Under the pieces are notes generated by a model, which was given only the letters and a program-made list of their open reading frames with translations, did no database searches and was not told where the DNA came from. A program made the position numbers and the translations under genes. Of a stretch of 64,000 nucleotides of DNA, positions 41,895 to 50,329 are shown one piece after another; position 1 is the first letter of the stretch, and each line of letters opens with the position of its first letter. The DNA is from Flavobacterium ardleyense (lineage in GTDB: Bacteria; Bacteroidota; Bacteroidia; Flavobacteriales; Flavobacteriaceae): positions 3,100,001 through 3,164,000 of the forward strand of contig NZ_CP137891.1 of NCBI RefSeq assembly GCF_033547075.1, given 5' to 3'.

Positions 41895-42737
41895 ATGAAG
41901 TCACTATTATATTTTATACTTACAAAGTCGATTGGACTTTATATCAATATTTTGCAATGGTTTGCAAAAAAAATCGCTGCAAAAACTGCCTATAATTTCT
42001 TTAGCCATCCAAGGGTAAAAAGACTTTCTCAAACTGACCTTCCTCCTATTTTGCAATCGGCAGAGAAACAGATTTTTGATTTCGAAAATCACAAAATTCA
42101 AACCTATATTTGGGTTGGAACTCAGGAAAATGTTTTGCTTATTCACGGTTGGGAAAGCAATGCTGCCCGATGGGAAAATATGGTTCAACTACTTCAGAAA
42201 TATCAGAAAACCATTATTGCAATAGACGCTCCCGCTCACGGCTTGAGTAGTGGAAAGTCCTTTGATATTCCTACTTACGGAAAGTTTATCAAGTTTATTT
42301 CGGAGAAATTTCATCCACAATTTATCATCGCACATTCGTTAGGTGGCGCTTCTGCGGTGTATTCTCAAGCGATTTTTTCCTCTGCTAGTCTTCAAAAAAT
42401 GGTTTTGATTGCCGCACCTTCAGATCAGAAAGTGCTTTTTGAAAATTATGTAGAACTTCTTAGCCTCAATAATTCTGTATTGGTTGGAATCGACAAACAT
42501 TTTAAGAAGCGTTTTGGTTATAGTTTGGATGAATTTTCGGGTCAGAATTTCGCAAAGCTTATCACTATTCCAACGTTGATCATCCACGATCACACAGATG
42601 CAAGCGTTTTATACGAAGAGTCTCAAAAGATTTTTAGCAATCTTCCGAATGCCATTATGCATAGCACTAATGGCTTAGATCACAGTATGCAGGACGAAGA
42701 TCTTAATCAGTTGATTTACAATTTTCTCTTCAAGTAA
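41895..42737 (+). CDS. Alpha/beta hydrolase
   Basis: 280-residue hydrolase starting at ATG 41895 (MKSLLYFILTKSIG); the frame is open upstream only through the terminator. An N-terminal hydrophobic segment of about 25 residues may anchor it. The fold is given by VLLIHGWESNAARW (oxyanion HGW), the nucleophile elbow AHSLGGAS, a DHTDASV loop with the acid and GLDHSMQD with the catalytic His. The ester or amide substrate is unknown. The start codon lies 5 bp after the terminator T run, so its own promoter must overlap the previous gene or this terminator leaks. Confidence 0.82.
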   Translation: MKSLLYFILTKSIGLYINILQWFAKKIAAKTAYNFFSHPRVKRLSQTDLPPILQSAEKQIFDFENHKIQTYIWVGTQENVLLIHGWESNAARWENMVQLLQKYQKTIIAIDAPAHGLSSGKSFDIPTYGKFIKFISEKFHPQFIIAHSLGGASAVYSQAIFSSASLQKMVLIAAPSDQKVLFENYVELLSLNNSVLVGIDKHFKKRFGYSLDEFSGQNFAKLITIPTLIIHDHTDASVLYEESQKIFSNLPNAIMHSTNGLDHSMQDEDLNQLIYNFLFK

Positions 42738-42985
42738 CACTTTTCAATCATTTAGATTTTTTAGATATTTTCAATTTTTTAGATTTTTTTTCTTGGAGCT
42801 CTTTGCTTCGCCAGTTCGCTCTGATCGGGTCCCGCTTTCCCCTCTCAATCTTTTTGGGCAAAAAAAAGCCAAAAGGATTTGCTTCATCAGTTCGCTTTGC
42901 TCGGGTTCGGTACAATCCAGGCTAGGGCTTTTGTGATAATTTGAAAATCTGCTTTCAAACCACACAAATTTTGTATTTTTGCACA
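42738..42985. repeat. Intergenic repeat region with minus-strand structured-repeat relative
   Basis: On the minus strand, about 42931-42829 reads AAGCCCTAGCCTGGATTGTA, ATCCTTTTGGC, GCCCAAAAAGATTGAGAGGG and AAAGCGGGA, i.e. the frame of the dispersed structured repeat with a degraded stem. TTCGCTTTGCTCGGGTTCGG and TTCGCTCTGATCGGGTCCCG (plus) are two copies of the same side motif. A -7 box TATTTTTG is at 42974-42981, five bases before the rluF-like start. Confidence 0.6.
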
Positions 42986-44305
42986 ATGGAAGATAATTTA
43001 AAACGGCTTAATAAATTTATTGGTGAGACAGGTTTTTGCTCACGAAGAGAAGCCGACAAGCTAATAGAAGAAGGGCGAGTTACTCTCAACGGCGAAATTC
43101 CGCTGATGGGAACAAAAGTAACTCCCGATGACGAAGTGCGTATTGACGGTAAACTCATACGTGAGAAAAACGAAAAACCCGTTTATCTCGCCTTTAATAA
43201 ACCGCCAGGTATCGAATGTACTACCAATCTAGAAGTGGATGGTAATATTGTAGATTACATCAATTATCCAAAACGTATATTTCCAATCGGACGTCTAGAC
43301 AAAGCCAGTGAAGGTTTGATTTTTATGACCAACGATGGCGATATCGTAAACAAAATTCTTCGTGCGCGTAACAACCACGAAAAAGAATATGTGGTGACTG
43401 TAAAGCAACCAATATCTGATAGGTTTATCTTCAGAATGGGAAATGGAATTCCGATTCTCGATACGGTAACCAATAAATGTAAGGTAGAGCAAATTAGTAA
43501 ATTTGTTTTCAAAATTGTTTTAACTCAAGGTTTAAATCGACAGATTCGTCGTATGACAGAGTATCTTGGATATGATGTAACAGCATTAAAACGTATTCGA
43601 ATTATCAACATCTCTCTTGACGTGCCTCTTGGCAGATATAGAGATTTGACCGAAGCCGAGATTACCGAACTCAATCAACTAATTGAACCTTCGACTAAAA
43701 CCGAAGAAGGAAGTTATGTAAAACCTGTTTCGCCACGCCCTCCAATGCGTCAAAGACCAGATCGGAATTCGCAGTCAGCAGACAGACCTTTTGAATCGCG
43801 TCAACCGTCATTTTTGAGACGATCAGAAAGTACAGACAGCGGAGATTCTAGAGATCATCGAAATTCTAGAGACGATAGAGGCTCGAGAGATCGAAGAGAA
43901 TCTAGAGATGGCGGCAGTAGAGAATCTGACCGAGGAAATTTTACTCCAAGAGATAATAAGGATTCAAGAGATAGAGAAGATTCGAGATATAATGAGCGTG
44001 GTAATTTCCAGCCGAGAGACAATCGTGATTCTGGAGATTCTAGAGAAAGTGGAGATTCTAGAGATTCTAATCGAGGTATTTTCCAGCCGAGAGATAATCG
44101 CGAGCCAAAAGATAGCGACCGTAGGGATTTTCAACCAAGAAATAATCAAGATTCGAGAAATAGCCGAGATTCAAGAGATTCTCGAAATGACAATCGTGAA
44201 AATTCTGCTTCAAGAGAAGCAAAAGGCCCTTCGAGTGATCAGCCGAGAAAGGCAGAATATATCAAAAAGGATGATCCAAGATATAAGAATAAAGGCGAAT
44301 ATTAA
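42986..44305 (+). CDS. 23S rRNA pseudouridine synthase, RluF/RluB type, with long disordered tail
   Basis: Isomerises uridine to pseudouridine in rRNA. From ATG 42986 it has 439 residues. The S4 domain spans about 5-55 (RLNKFIGETGFCSRREADKL), and the catalytic Asp is D105 in GRLDKASEGL. LNRQIRRMTEYLGYDVTALKR resembles RluF (U2604) more than RluB. Residues about 245-439 are an added low-complexity tail of Arg, Asp, Ser, Asn and Gly with RDSRD, GDSRES and FQPRDNR repeats, likely disordered and RNA-binding. The catalytic core is clear; the specific target is a best guess. Confidence 0.88.
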   Translation: MEDNLKRLNKFIGETGFCSRREADKLIEEGRVTLNGEIPLMGTKVTPDDEVRIDGKLIREKNEKPVYLAFNKPPGIECTTNLEVDGNIVDYINYPKRIFPIGRLDKASEGLIFMTNDGDIVNKILRARNNHEKEYVVTVKQPISDRFIFRMGNGIPILDTVTNKCKVEQISKFVFKIVLTQGLNRQIRRMTEYLGYDVTALKRIRIINISLDVPLGRYRDLTEAEITELNQLIEPSTKTEEGSYVKPVSPRPPMRQRPDRNSQSADRPFESRQPSFLRRSESTDSGDSRDHRNSRDDRGSRDRRESRDGGSRESDRGNFTPRDNKDSRDREDSRYNERGNFQPRDNRDSGDSRESGDSRDSNRGIFQPRDNREPKDSDRRDFQPRNNQDSRNSRDSRDSRNDNRENSASREAKGPSSDQPRKAEYIKKDDPRYKNKGEY

Positions 44306-44329
44306 AAAATATTCTACATGTTACTATTA

Positions 44330-44360
44330 AGCCAGAAAAAACTATTTTTCTGGCTTTTTT
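44330..44360 (+). terminator. Terminator after the pseudouridine synthase gene
   Basis: AGCCAGAAAAA-ACTA-TTTTTCTGGCT, a perfect 11-bp stem followed by T5. Confidence 0.9.
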
Positions 44361-44484
44361 AATTTAATGACCATACTATGTGATTATAATTGCTTGCTTA
44401 TATCTGTGTAATTCATCTTTTATTATTTCAAGCAGGCCCATTTCCCTTACTAAAATTTAACTACTAAACTTTTGCAAAATTAAA

Positions 44485-44514
44485 TTGCACACAATTCTTT
44501 GGATTGTACCTTTG
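44485..44514 (+). promoter_or_regulatory. Promoter of the nitroreductase gene
   Basis: TTG at 44485-44487, a 19-bp spacer and TACCTTTG at 44507-44514: full consensus match. 47 bp remain to the ATG. Confidence 0.72.
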
Positions 44515-44561
44515 TCCACTCTTTAATTATAAAAGTTTAAAATTTACAAAATACATATACG

Positions 44562-45194
44562 ATGGCATTACTAGAAAATTTAAAATGGAGACATGCGGTA
44601 AAAGGATATGATGCAACACAAAAAGTATCAACCGAAGACTTGAATAAAATATTGGAGGCAGCGCGTCTTGCTCCTACATCTTCGGGATTGCAGCCTTTTC
44701 GCGTGATCGTAGTTGAAAATCAGGACTTAAAAAATAGGATGGTTGAAGGCGCACTTAATCCGGAGGTTATGAGAGATTGCTCGCACGTTTTGGTTTTTGC
44801 GGCTTGGGATCAATATTCAGATGCAAAAATTGACAAGGTTTACGATCATCATACAGATGTGAGAGATTTACCACAGGGTCGTTTTAGTAGTTATACTGAC
44901 AAAATTAAAGCAATATACAGTGCACAGACTCCCGAGCAACATTTTGCACACACTGCACGTCAGACCTATATTGCTTTGGGTCTTGCAATGGCACAAGCTG
45001 CAGAATTGAAAGTAGATTCTACGCCAGCCGAAGGATTTAGCAATGAGAAAGTAGACGAGATTTTAGAGTTAGCAGAGCGAGGTCTCAAAAGTGTTTCACT
45101 CCTATATCTTGGTTACCGTAATCCCCAAACTGATTATTTGGCAACTATGAAAAAAGTTCGAATTCCGATGGAAGAATTTGTAATTCGAAAGTAA
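44562..45194 (+). CDS. NAD(P)H-dependent nitroreductase family protein
   Basis: FMN-dependent oxidoreductase of the NfsB/YdgI nitroreductase family, 210 residues. FMN-binding segments: RHAVKGYD near 10-17, ARLAPTSSGLQPFRV near 33-47, and the distal AERGLKSVSLLYLGYR at 171-186. The family reduces quinones, nitroaromatics or enones; an oxidative-stress role is plausible because the next gene is an OhrR-like regulator 32 bp downstream. Substrate unknown. Confidence 0.87.
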   Translation: MALLENLKWRHAVKGYDATQKVSTEDLNKILEAARLAPTSSGLQPFRVIVVENQDLKNRMVEGALNPEVMRDCSHVLVFAAWDQYSDAKIDKVYDHHTDVRDLPQGRFSSYTDKIKAIYSAQTPEQHFAHTARQTYIALGLAMAQAAELKVDSTPAEGFSNEKVDEILELAERGLKSVSLLYLGYRNPQTDYLATMKKVRIPMEEFVIRK

Positions 45195-45226
45195 AATTCT
45201 TTTAAAACATTTAAAATTCCTCAATT

Positions 45227-45661
45227 ATGGAAAAGATCGATTCATTACGACTTGATAATCAAGTATGTTTTCCGTTATATGCACTGTCCAAAGAGATTAC
45301 AAAACTTTACAGGCCTTTATTGGAAGAACTCGACATGACCTATCCACAATATCTCGTAATGATGGTTTTATGGGAGAATGAAGGACTTACAGTAAGTGAA
45401 CTCGGCGAGAAATTGCTTCTGGATAGTGGCACGTTGACACCCTTACTAAAGCGATTGGAAAACAAATTTTACATCAATAGGAAACGAAAGAAAGAAGATG
45501 AAAGAGTTGTTGAGCTTTTCTTAACCGATCAAGGACTCAATTTGCAGCAGAAAGCGTGTACAATTCCTGCGGAAATGCTTCATAAAATTGACGTGAAAGC
45601 TGAAGATATTCAGAAGTTAAAAACGCTGCTTGATGATATGCTGGCAAAAATCCAGCAATAG
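45227..45661 (+). CDS. MarR family regulator, OhrR-like
   Basis: Winged-helix repressor of 144 residues. The N-terminal [15 protein letters not shown] has C14 at the position of the peroxide-sensing Cys of OhrR, and the winged helix covers [25 protein letters not shown] (about 54-78) with the [15 protein letters not shown] wing. The only apparent partner is the upstream nitroreductase; no Ohr/OsmC gene is here. Sensing of organic hydroperoxides via Cys oxidation is inferred from that residue. A strong terminator follows. Confidence 0.88.
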   Translation: MEKIDSLRLDNQVCFPLYALSKEITKLYRPLLEELDMTYPQYLVMMVLWENEGLTVSELGEKLLLDSGTLTPLLKRLENKFYINRKRKKEDERVVELFLTDQGLNLQQKACTIPAEMLHKIDVKAEDIQKLKTLLDDMLAKIQQ

Positions 45662-45682
45662 AAAAATTTTCTAGAAAAACAG

Positions 45683-45722
45683 AAAAAGTCCGACACTTTA
45701 AAAGTTTGTCGGACTTTTTTTT
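45683..45722 (+). terminator. Terminator after the ohrR-like gene
   Basis: AAAAAGTCCGACA pairs with TGTCGGACTTTTT round an 11-base loop, ending in a T run. Confidence 0.9.
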
Positions 45723-45737
45723 AAAAACTGTTCTCCT

Positions 45738-45912
45738 AGCTATCTTCTTTTCTTCTTATCTTCCTTTCTTCCTATCTTCCTTTCTTCCTATCTTCTTATC
45801 TTCCTATCTTCCTATCTTCCTATCTTCCTTCCCGTCTTCCTACCTTCCTACCTTCCTGTTTTTCTATCATTCCTATCTTCGTATCTTCCTTCTTCCTATC
45901 TTATATCCTCCT
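45738..45912 (+). repeat. Polypyrimidine octamer repeat (TATCTTCC)n
   Basis: About 175 bp almost purely C and T plus spaced A on the plus strand, built of imperfect TATCTTCC/TTTCTTCC/TACCTTCC units. The frame through it translates to FLSSFLP-type repeats and is not a gene. Confidence 0.85.
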
Positions 45913-45917
45913 TATTC

Positions 45918-46075
45918 TGCGCAAGGGATGGCAGTGGCATCCTTTGCTGCCAAGAAAATATGGTATTTAACGCTCAAGTTCTGGCAGCAAAGATATAACG
46001 GACAGCCCGACACGAGCCAACTGATTGCTAGTTTCGTTTACCTCAACATTGTGGCTCGGGTTGCGCCCAAAAAAT
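45918..46075 (+). repeat. Dispersed structured repeat, copy 2
   Basis: Left flank GCGCAAGGGATGGCAGTGGC-ATCC; stem CTTTGCTGCCA (45942-45952) with TGGCAGCAAAG (45982-45992), 11 perfect pairs; right flank ATATAACGGACAGCCCGACA-CGAGCC. A second arm, TGGCTCGGG (about 46052-46060), can pair with CCCGACACGAGCCA (46006-46019). Confidence 0.7.
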
Positions 46076-46125
46076 GGAAAAGATATTCTAAATACGAACC
46101 GGTCGAAGGATAAGATTAGAGCAAA

Positions 46126-46159
46126 AAAAAACCTGCTCAACTTAATGAACAGGTTTTTA
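46126..46159 (-). terminator. Terminator of the first beta-barrel gene
   Basis: Minus-strand stem AAACCTGTT/AGCAGGTTT with a T run, 22 bp after the stop of the gene at 46182. Confidence 0.75.
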
Positions 46160-46181
46160 ATTATTGTATTTTAAACTTGAA

Positions 46182-46826
46182 TTAGAATTTGTACATCAAA
46201 CCAATTGTTGGAGTAGCAAAAATATTATTCAAAACGTTTAAGTTACCATTGAATTCTGTCTGTGCTTTTGCATTATCAGAATCAACTTTTGAAGTTCCGT
46301 AAGACAATACATCAGCTAGTGTAAAAGAAACAGCCATGTTTTGTGTCAAGAAATAATTCATACCTACTGAAAGACCAACACCGATAGTGTTTACATCATC
46401 ATTTTTTGTAGTTCCTAGTGGCGTTGTAAGTTCACCTTTGGCAGTTTGGTATCCTAAACCAAGTTCACCATAAGTTTTGAAACGCTCACCTAATTCAAGG
46501 AAATAATATCTACCAAATACACCGATTGACACATTATTTGCCTTTACTTCTGTATTAAGAAGATCGTCAGTAGTTTTTGCTGAACCAATTCCTAGTTCAA
46601 TTCCTACCATAGTTTTGTCTGTTACGAACAAACCTGCTTTTGGAGTAAATCCTAAATTAGAAGTTTTTACTTCTGTATTTTTGTTGTTAGTTGTTCCAAA
46701 TTGAAGCGCACCTTCTACGATGATGTCACCTTTTGCGAAACCAAAATTTTGTGCATTTTCCACTTCTTGTGCATTTGCAAATCCGAAAGCGAATACTGCT
46801 GCAACTGATAAAACAATCTTTTTCAT
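46182..46826 (-). CDS. Outer-membrane beta-barrel protein
   Basis: 214 residues. Signal peptide MKKIVLSVAAVFAFGFANAQ, then alternating amphipathic strands with aromatic ends; conserved phrases GFTPKAGLFVTDKTMVGIELG, GRYYFLELGERFKTYGELGLGY and the C-terminal TPTIGLMYKF, which ends in Phe as Gram-negative barrel proteins do. It is an 8-stranded type barrel of the OmpW/PorT-like group. A -7 box (TACTTTTG, minus strand) is at 46853-46860. Role unknown. Confidence 0.85.
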   Translation of the reverse strand: MKKIVLSVAAVFAFGFANAQEVENAQNFGFAKGDIIVEGALQFGTTNNKNTEVKTSNLGFTPKAGLFVTDKTMVGIELGIGSAKTTDDLLNTEVKANNVSIGVFGRYYFLELGERFKTYGELGLGYQTAKGELTTPLGTTKNDDVNTIGVGLSVGMNYFLTQNMAVSFTLADVLSYGTSKVDSDNAKAQTEFNGNLNVLNNIFATPTIGLMYKF

Positions 46827-47175
46827 AATGTGTTAGTTTGTATATTACGGCACAAAAGTAAACAAGATTACTAGTTTGATATGTGAAAAAATTGTCAAAA
46901 TTGCTTTTTCATAGATTAATAATTTACAAAACACTCATAACTAAATCAATAGAAATTCCATTATTGCGATTATGTAGATAGAAAATTATATCTTTCTTAA
47001 CAATTCAAGTCATTTCTAGACAAAATTCTGATCATAAAATCACTTTTTGGAAACTTAAAACACACTAAAAGTTCCCATTATTATGTGCATATAGTGTTTT
47101 GGGATTTTAATACTTGATTGAACTAAAAAACCTCTCGGAAAAGAGGTTGAAATTACATTAAAAGCAAAGTGACCT
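46827..47175. other. 349-bp intergenic region with terminator and -7 box
   Basis: Contains the -7 box of the barrel gene (46853-46860, minus) and the terminator of the frameshifted barrel gene (47124-47148). The remainder (about 46870-47120) shows no gene or repeat. Confidence 0.5.
47124..47148 (-). terminator. Terminator of the frameshifted beta-barrel gene
   Basis: AACCTCT/AGAGGTT stem on the minus strand with a following T run (plus strand A run at 47124-47130). Confidence 0.75.
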
Positions 47176-47798
47176 TTAGAAAGTATAACCAATCGAAACT
47201 TGGACAACCGCATTTTTGACTGCTTCTGTACTAGCACTCTCCTTGTTGAGATCTTGTAGACTGTGATTGTACCTTACAGTAGCAGAAAAATTTTTGACGA
47301 ATTTATATCCTAAACCGAAATTCAATCCAAAATCCACAGTATTAAATTTTTCTTTTAGATCGCGACTTTGCTTTATTGCTGGACCACCGCCAACTGCGGA
47401 AATTTCTGCATCTGCTTTTGCGCTGGTTAAGAAACCAATCTGAGGACCTGCTTCCAAGCTAAAATCTTTTACAACATAATATTTTACTAATACTGGTACA
47501 TATATATAAGAAAGTTTAAATCCACTTTGCCACTGTAAAGTACGCCGCTAATAGTAGCAGTTTCTTCTGCAGTAGCTCCCTGCCTACTATATAATATTTC
47601 TGGTTGGATTGAGAATCTTTCAGAAACTCTAACTTCAGAAAAACTCCCAATGTGATATCCCACTTTGCTATCTGCACGATCACTGGCACTAATAATATTT
47701 CCAACATTCACGCCTCCCTTAACTCCAAATCTAACTGACTGCGCGCTTGAGAAATAAAATGTAAATACTGCAAACGTTGATAATATAACTTTTTTCAT
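47176..47798 (-). pseudogene. Outer-membrane beta-barrel (PorT-like) gene with a frameshift
   Basis: Two adjoining frames reconstruct one protein: residues to about 103 start at ATG 47798 (MKKVILSTFAVFTFYFSSAQ signal peptide; GVKGGVNVG; FSIQPEILYSRQG) and stop early after FLIYMYQY. The missing continuation reads SYIYVPVLVKYY, KDFSLEAGPQIGFL, VDFGLNFGLGYKF and ends VQVSIGYTF in the +1 frame up to 47176. The intact neighbour at 48060 shows the unbroken version. The shift lies near 47505-47520, beside a TA run. It is either a recent mutation, a phase-variable site or a sequencing error. Confidence 0.8.
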
Positions 47799-48007
47799 AC
47801 AATTTACTTTTGTTAACATGAAACACCTAATTAACCGATGTCTAAACTAGCTTAGGTGTGGTTGATAGAAAAATAATCTGAATCTCCTAAAGTAATAAAA
47901 GAACGTATTACTTAGATTTGTTATCGATCAATTTTTTAAAATTGTAGATTACTACAGAACGATCCCTTTATTAAAAAATTCTCTTAGACGAAGCTGATAT
48001 AAATTTA

Positions 48008-48035
48008 TAAAAAAAACCGCCTCGAAAGGCGGTTT
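48008..48035 (-). terminator. Terminator of the beta-barrel gene at 48060
   Basis: AAACCGCC-TTTCGA-GGCGGTTT on the minus strand followed by a T run. Confidence 0.88.
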
Positions 48036-48059
48036 CATTTAATATATCATATCAAATTA

Positions 48060-48692
48060 CTAGAAAGAGTAACCAATAGAAACTTGAATTACTGAGTTTT
48101 TCACAGATAAAGCTTCACCATCAACCTCTTTATTGATGTCAGATAAACCTAAGTTGTATCTAGCTCCAGCAGAAAGATTTTCTGTAAATTTGTATCCAAG
48201 ACCAAAGTTTAATCCGAAGTCAACAGTGTTTGTAAATTCTTTTGAATCTACCTCTACAGATTCGTTGATGTCCATTCCACCACCTGTAATTGTATAATCA
48301 GATTTAGTTTTAGAACTCATCAAGAACCCAATTTGTGGTCCTGCTTCAAGGCTAAATCCTTCAGCTACATACAATTTCGCCATAACTGGAATATTGATGT
48401 AATTAAGGTTTAATTTGTCAGTAGATTTTTCAGTAAAACCACCTTCGTTATAAGTGTACTCAGATTTTGCTCCTTGTGTAGAGAATAAAAGTTCTGGTTG
48501 AACAGAAAATTTCTCAGAAATTTTAATTTCTGCAAATCCACCAATGTGAAATCCAATTTTTGCACTTACATCTTCAACATCACCTGTGATAGACGCGATA
48601 TTTACACCCGCTTTAACTCCAAATTCAACTTCTTGAGCGTTAACAAAACCAAAAGTAAGCATTGCTGCTACTGATAAAATAATTTTTTTCAT
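48060..48692 (-). CDS. Outer-membrane beta-barrel protein (PorT-like)
   Basis: 210 residues. Signal peptide MKKIILSVAAMLTFGFVNAQ, then VEFGVKAGVNIASITG, IGFHIGGFAEIKISEKFSVQPELLFSTQG, INIPVMAKLYVAEGFSLEAGPQIGFL, NTVDFGLNFGLGYKF and VIQVSIGYSF: the OMP_b-brl_2/PorT-like pattern. It is the intact close paralog of the frameshifted gene at 47176-47798. A -7 box (TATTTTTG, minus) is at 48720-48727. Function unknown. Confidence 0.88.
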   Translation of the reverse strand: MKKIILSVAAMLTFGFVNAQEVEFGVKAGVNIASITGDVEDVSAKIGFHIGGFAEIKISEKFSVQPELLFSTQGAKSEYTYNEGGFTEKSTDKLNLNYINIPVMAKLYVAEGFSLEAGPQIGFLMSSKTKSDYTITGGGMDINESVEVDSKEFTNTVDFGLNFGLGYKFTENLSAGARYNLGLSDINKEVDGEALSVKNSVIQVSIGYSF

Positions 48693-48992
48693 GTTTAAGT
48701 AATTTTATAAATTATGAGACAAAAATAACAATATTTCAATTACAATTGTGAATTAAGTGTTAATTTTATTAAAAGAGCGTTAAATTAAACATACTTAACT
48801 CATAACCAATAACTTAATCATAAAATTTACCAACATTTGAGTATAAATTGTCATTAAATATTCCAAATACCGTCAATTACAGATAATGTATTGCTCCATA
48901 TCTTAATTAAAAATGCAGTTAATAAATAAACACGATTCAAGATTTTAAGCTTGTTCTCGATTTAAATATTAACTGCAAATAATAGTAAAAAC
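48693..48992. other. 300-bp AT-rich gap
   Basis: Contains the -7 box of the 48060 gene at its left end and no other recognisable feature. Confidence 0.4.
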
Positions 48993-49517
48993 TTAGAATT
49001 TATATGCAGCTCCTAAATTTACAGAACTGAATGTTCCTCCGTCCAAGGAAATTCCCTTGTATGCAAGAAATACTTCAAAAGGCATGAAGTCATATCCAAC
49101 TTTTGGTTGATAATAAAAACCTCCATTAGCATCTCCATCTCCTGTGTAAAATGCGTATCCAAGATCTGCAGCGATAAAGAAGTTTTCTGTAAGACCTAAT
49201 CTAGCAGCGGCAGCTAGAGGAATAAATCCTGCATCATCTCTTTTGAACTTTGAGGTTACAAATCCTAATTCTGGACTATAAGTAACGATGTCATATTCTT
49301 TTGCAGAATAGTTAGTATATCCTGAAGCGATACCAAGATTGAATCCTTCACCCATAGGCCACATATAAGCTACATCAACGCCAAAGTTTGCACTAGAAGT
49401 GTCTTTAATATCACCCATTGGAATACCGGCGTGAAGTCCTAAACTGAACCCACCATCTTGCGCACTCATCGTACTAATTGCGAAAAGTGCTGCTACTGAA
49501 AATAAAATTTTTCTCAT
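48993..49517 (-). CDS. Outer-membrane beta-barrel protein
   Basis: 174 residues from ATG 49517 (MRKILFSVAALFAISTMSAQ signal peptide); an ATG nine codons upstream exists but spoils the signal. GFSLGLHAGIPMGD, ANFGVDVAYMWPMGEGFNLGI, AAARLGLTENFFIAADLGYAF and the C-terminal SVNLGAAYKF are barrel strands. It is more distant from the PorT-like neighbours. TATATTTG (minus) upstream serves as -7 box. Unknown function. Confidence 0.85.
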   Translation of the reverse strand: MRKILFSVAALFAISTMSAQDGGFSLGLHAGIPMGDIKDTSSANFGVDVAYMWPMGEGFNLGIASGYTNYSAKEYDIVTYSPELGFVTSKFKRDDAGFIPLAAAARLGLTENFFIAADLGYAFYTGDGDANGGFYYQPKVGYDFMPFEVFLAYKGISLDGGTFSSVNLGAAYKF

Positions 49518-49652
49518 AATATCAAAATTTAAGATTATTTCCAAATATATCGCAATTAATCAGGAATTTTTCTTGCTATGTTTTAAATTATAAACATAGT
49601 TGTTAACCAGATGTAAATTGAGCAATCAGAAATGGGAATTATATAAGCTATT

Positions 49653-49664
49653 GACACTAGTGTC
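49653..49664. promoter_or_regulatory. Perfect 12-bp palindrome upstream of the beta-barrel gene at 49696
   Basis: GACACTAGTGTC, directly followed by TACTATCTTTAC, a partial TAnnTTTG-type -7 region. Located 32 bp before the ATG; possible operator. Confidence 0.35.
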
Positions 49665-49695
49665 TACTATCTTTACATAAATAAAATCTTACATT

Positions 49696-50232
49696 ATGAA
49701 AAAGGTAATTTTAGCATTTATTGCAGTCGTTGGTTTTAGCACGGCCTCTCAAGCTCAATTATTAAAAATCGGAATTAAAGCGGGTCCAAATTTTTCCAAT
49801 TTTAGCGGAGGAATTAGTGATATTAATTACAAGTCAAGAACTAGTCTTCATGCCGGATTAGTGGCGGAATTAAAACTACTTGAAAACTTTTCCATACAAC
49901 CAGAGCTTTTATATTCCTCTCAAGGTGCAAAGGTGGACGGTTTAGGCGACTTTAATCTTGATTATGTTGCACTACCAATAATGGGAAAATTTTATCTTAT
50001 GACAGATAAATTAAGTCTTGAGGCAGGTCCTCAATTCTCGTTCCTAATTAATGATCCTCAAAAAGCCTATGACAACCAAGATTTTGATTTTGCTGTAGCA
50101 GGAGGCTTAGGTCTTAATTTGACCAAAAGCATCTTCGTATCAGCGCGATATGTTGTTGGATTGTCAGAAGTTTCGAAATATGCCGAAGTTAAAAATTCAA
50201 CCTTTCAACTTTCTGCTGGATTCTTATTCTAA
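49696..50232 (+). CDS. Outer-membrane beta-barrel protein (PorT-like)
   Basis: 178 residues, signal peptide MKKVILAFIAVVGFSTASQAQ, then LLKIGIKAGPNFSNF, HAGLVAELKLLENFSIQPELLYSSQG, LPIMGKFYLMTDKLSLEAGPQFSFL and the C-terminal FQLSAGFLF. Same family as the genes at 47176 and 48060 but on the opposite strand and shorter. A strong terminator follows before aroQ. Confidence 0.87.
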   Translation: MKKVILAFIAVVGFSTASQAQLLKIGIKAGPNFSNFSGGISDINYKSRTSLHAGLVAELKLLENFSIQPELLYSSQGAKVDGLGDFNLDYVALPIMGKFYLMTDKLSLEAGPQFSFLINDPQKAYDNQDFDFAVAGGLGLNLTKSIFVSARYVVGLSEVSKYAEVKNSTFQLSAGFLF

Positions 50233-50250
50233 CAGCAATCAAAAATCCTA

Positions 50251-50280
50251 AAAAAACCATTCACAATCGAATGGTTTTTT
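50251..50280 (+). terminator. Terminator after the beta-barrel gene at 49696
   Basis: AAAAAACCATTC pairs with GAATGGTTTTTT round ACAATC, T run included. Confidence 0.88.
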
Positions 50281-50329
50281 TATTTATATTGGCTTACGCT
50301 TTAATTTCAAATATCTTACCCTATACCAA

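Noticed and set aside
42941..42985. Upstream extension of the pseudouridine synthase (15 codons)
   Set aside because: It reads through the -7 box TATTTTTG; the ATG at 42986 gives the normal S4 start.
43908..44330. Second frame in the tail of the pseudouridine synthase gene
   Set aside because: The repetitive AGA/GAT codons leave the other frame open too, giving EILEIQEI-type repeats; no protein signal.
45706..46113. 135-codon frame across the polypyrimidine tract and structured repeat
   Set aside because: The N-terminal half is FLSSFLP repeats from low-complexity DNA, followed by the structured repeat; no protein-like character.
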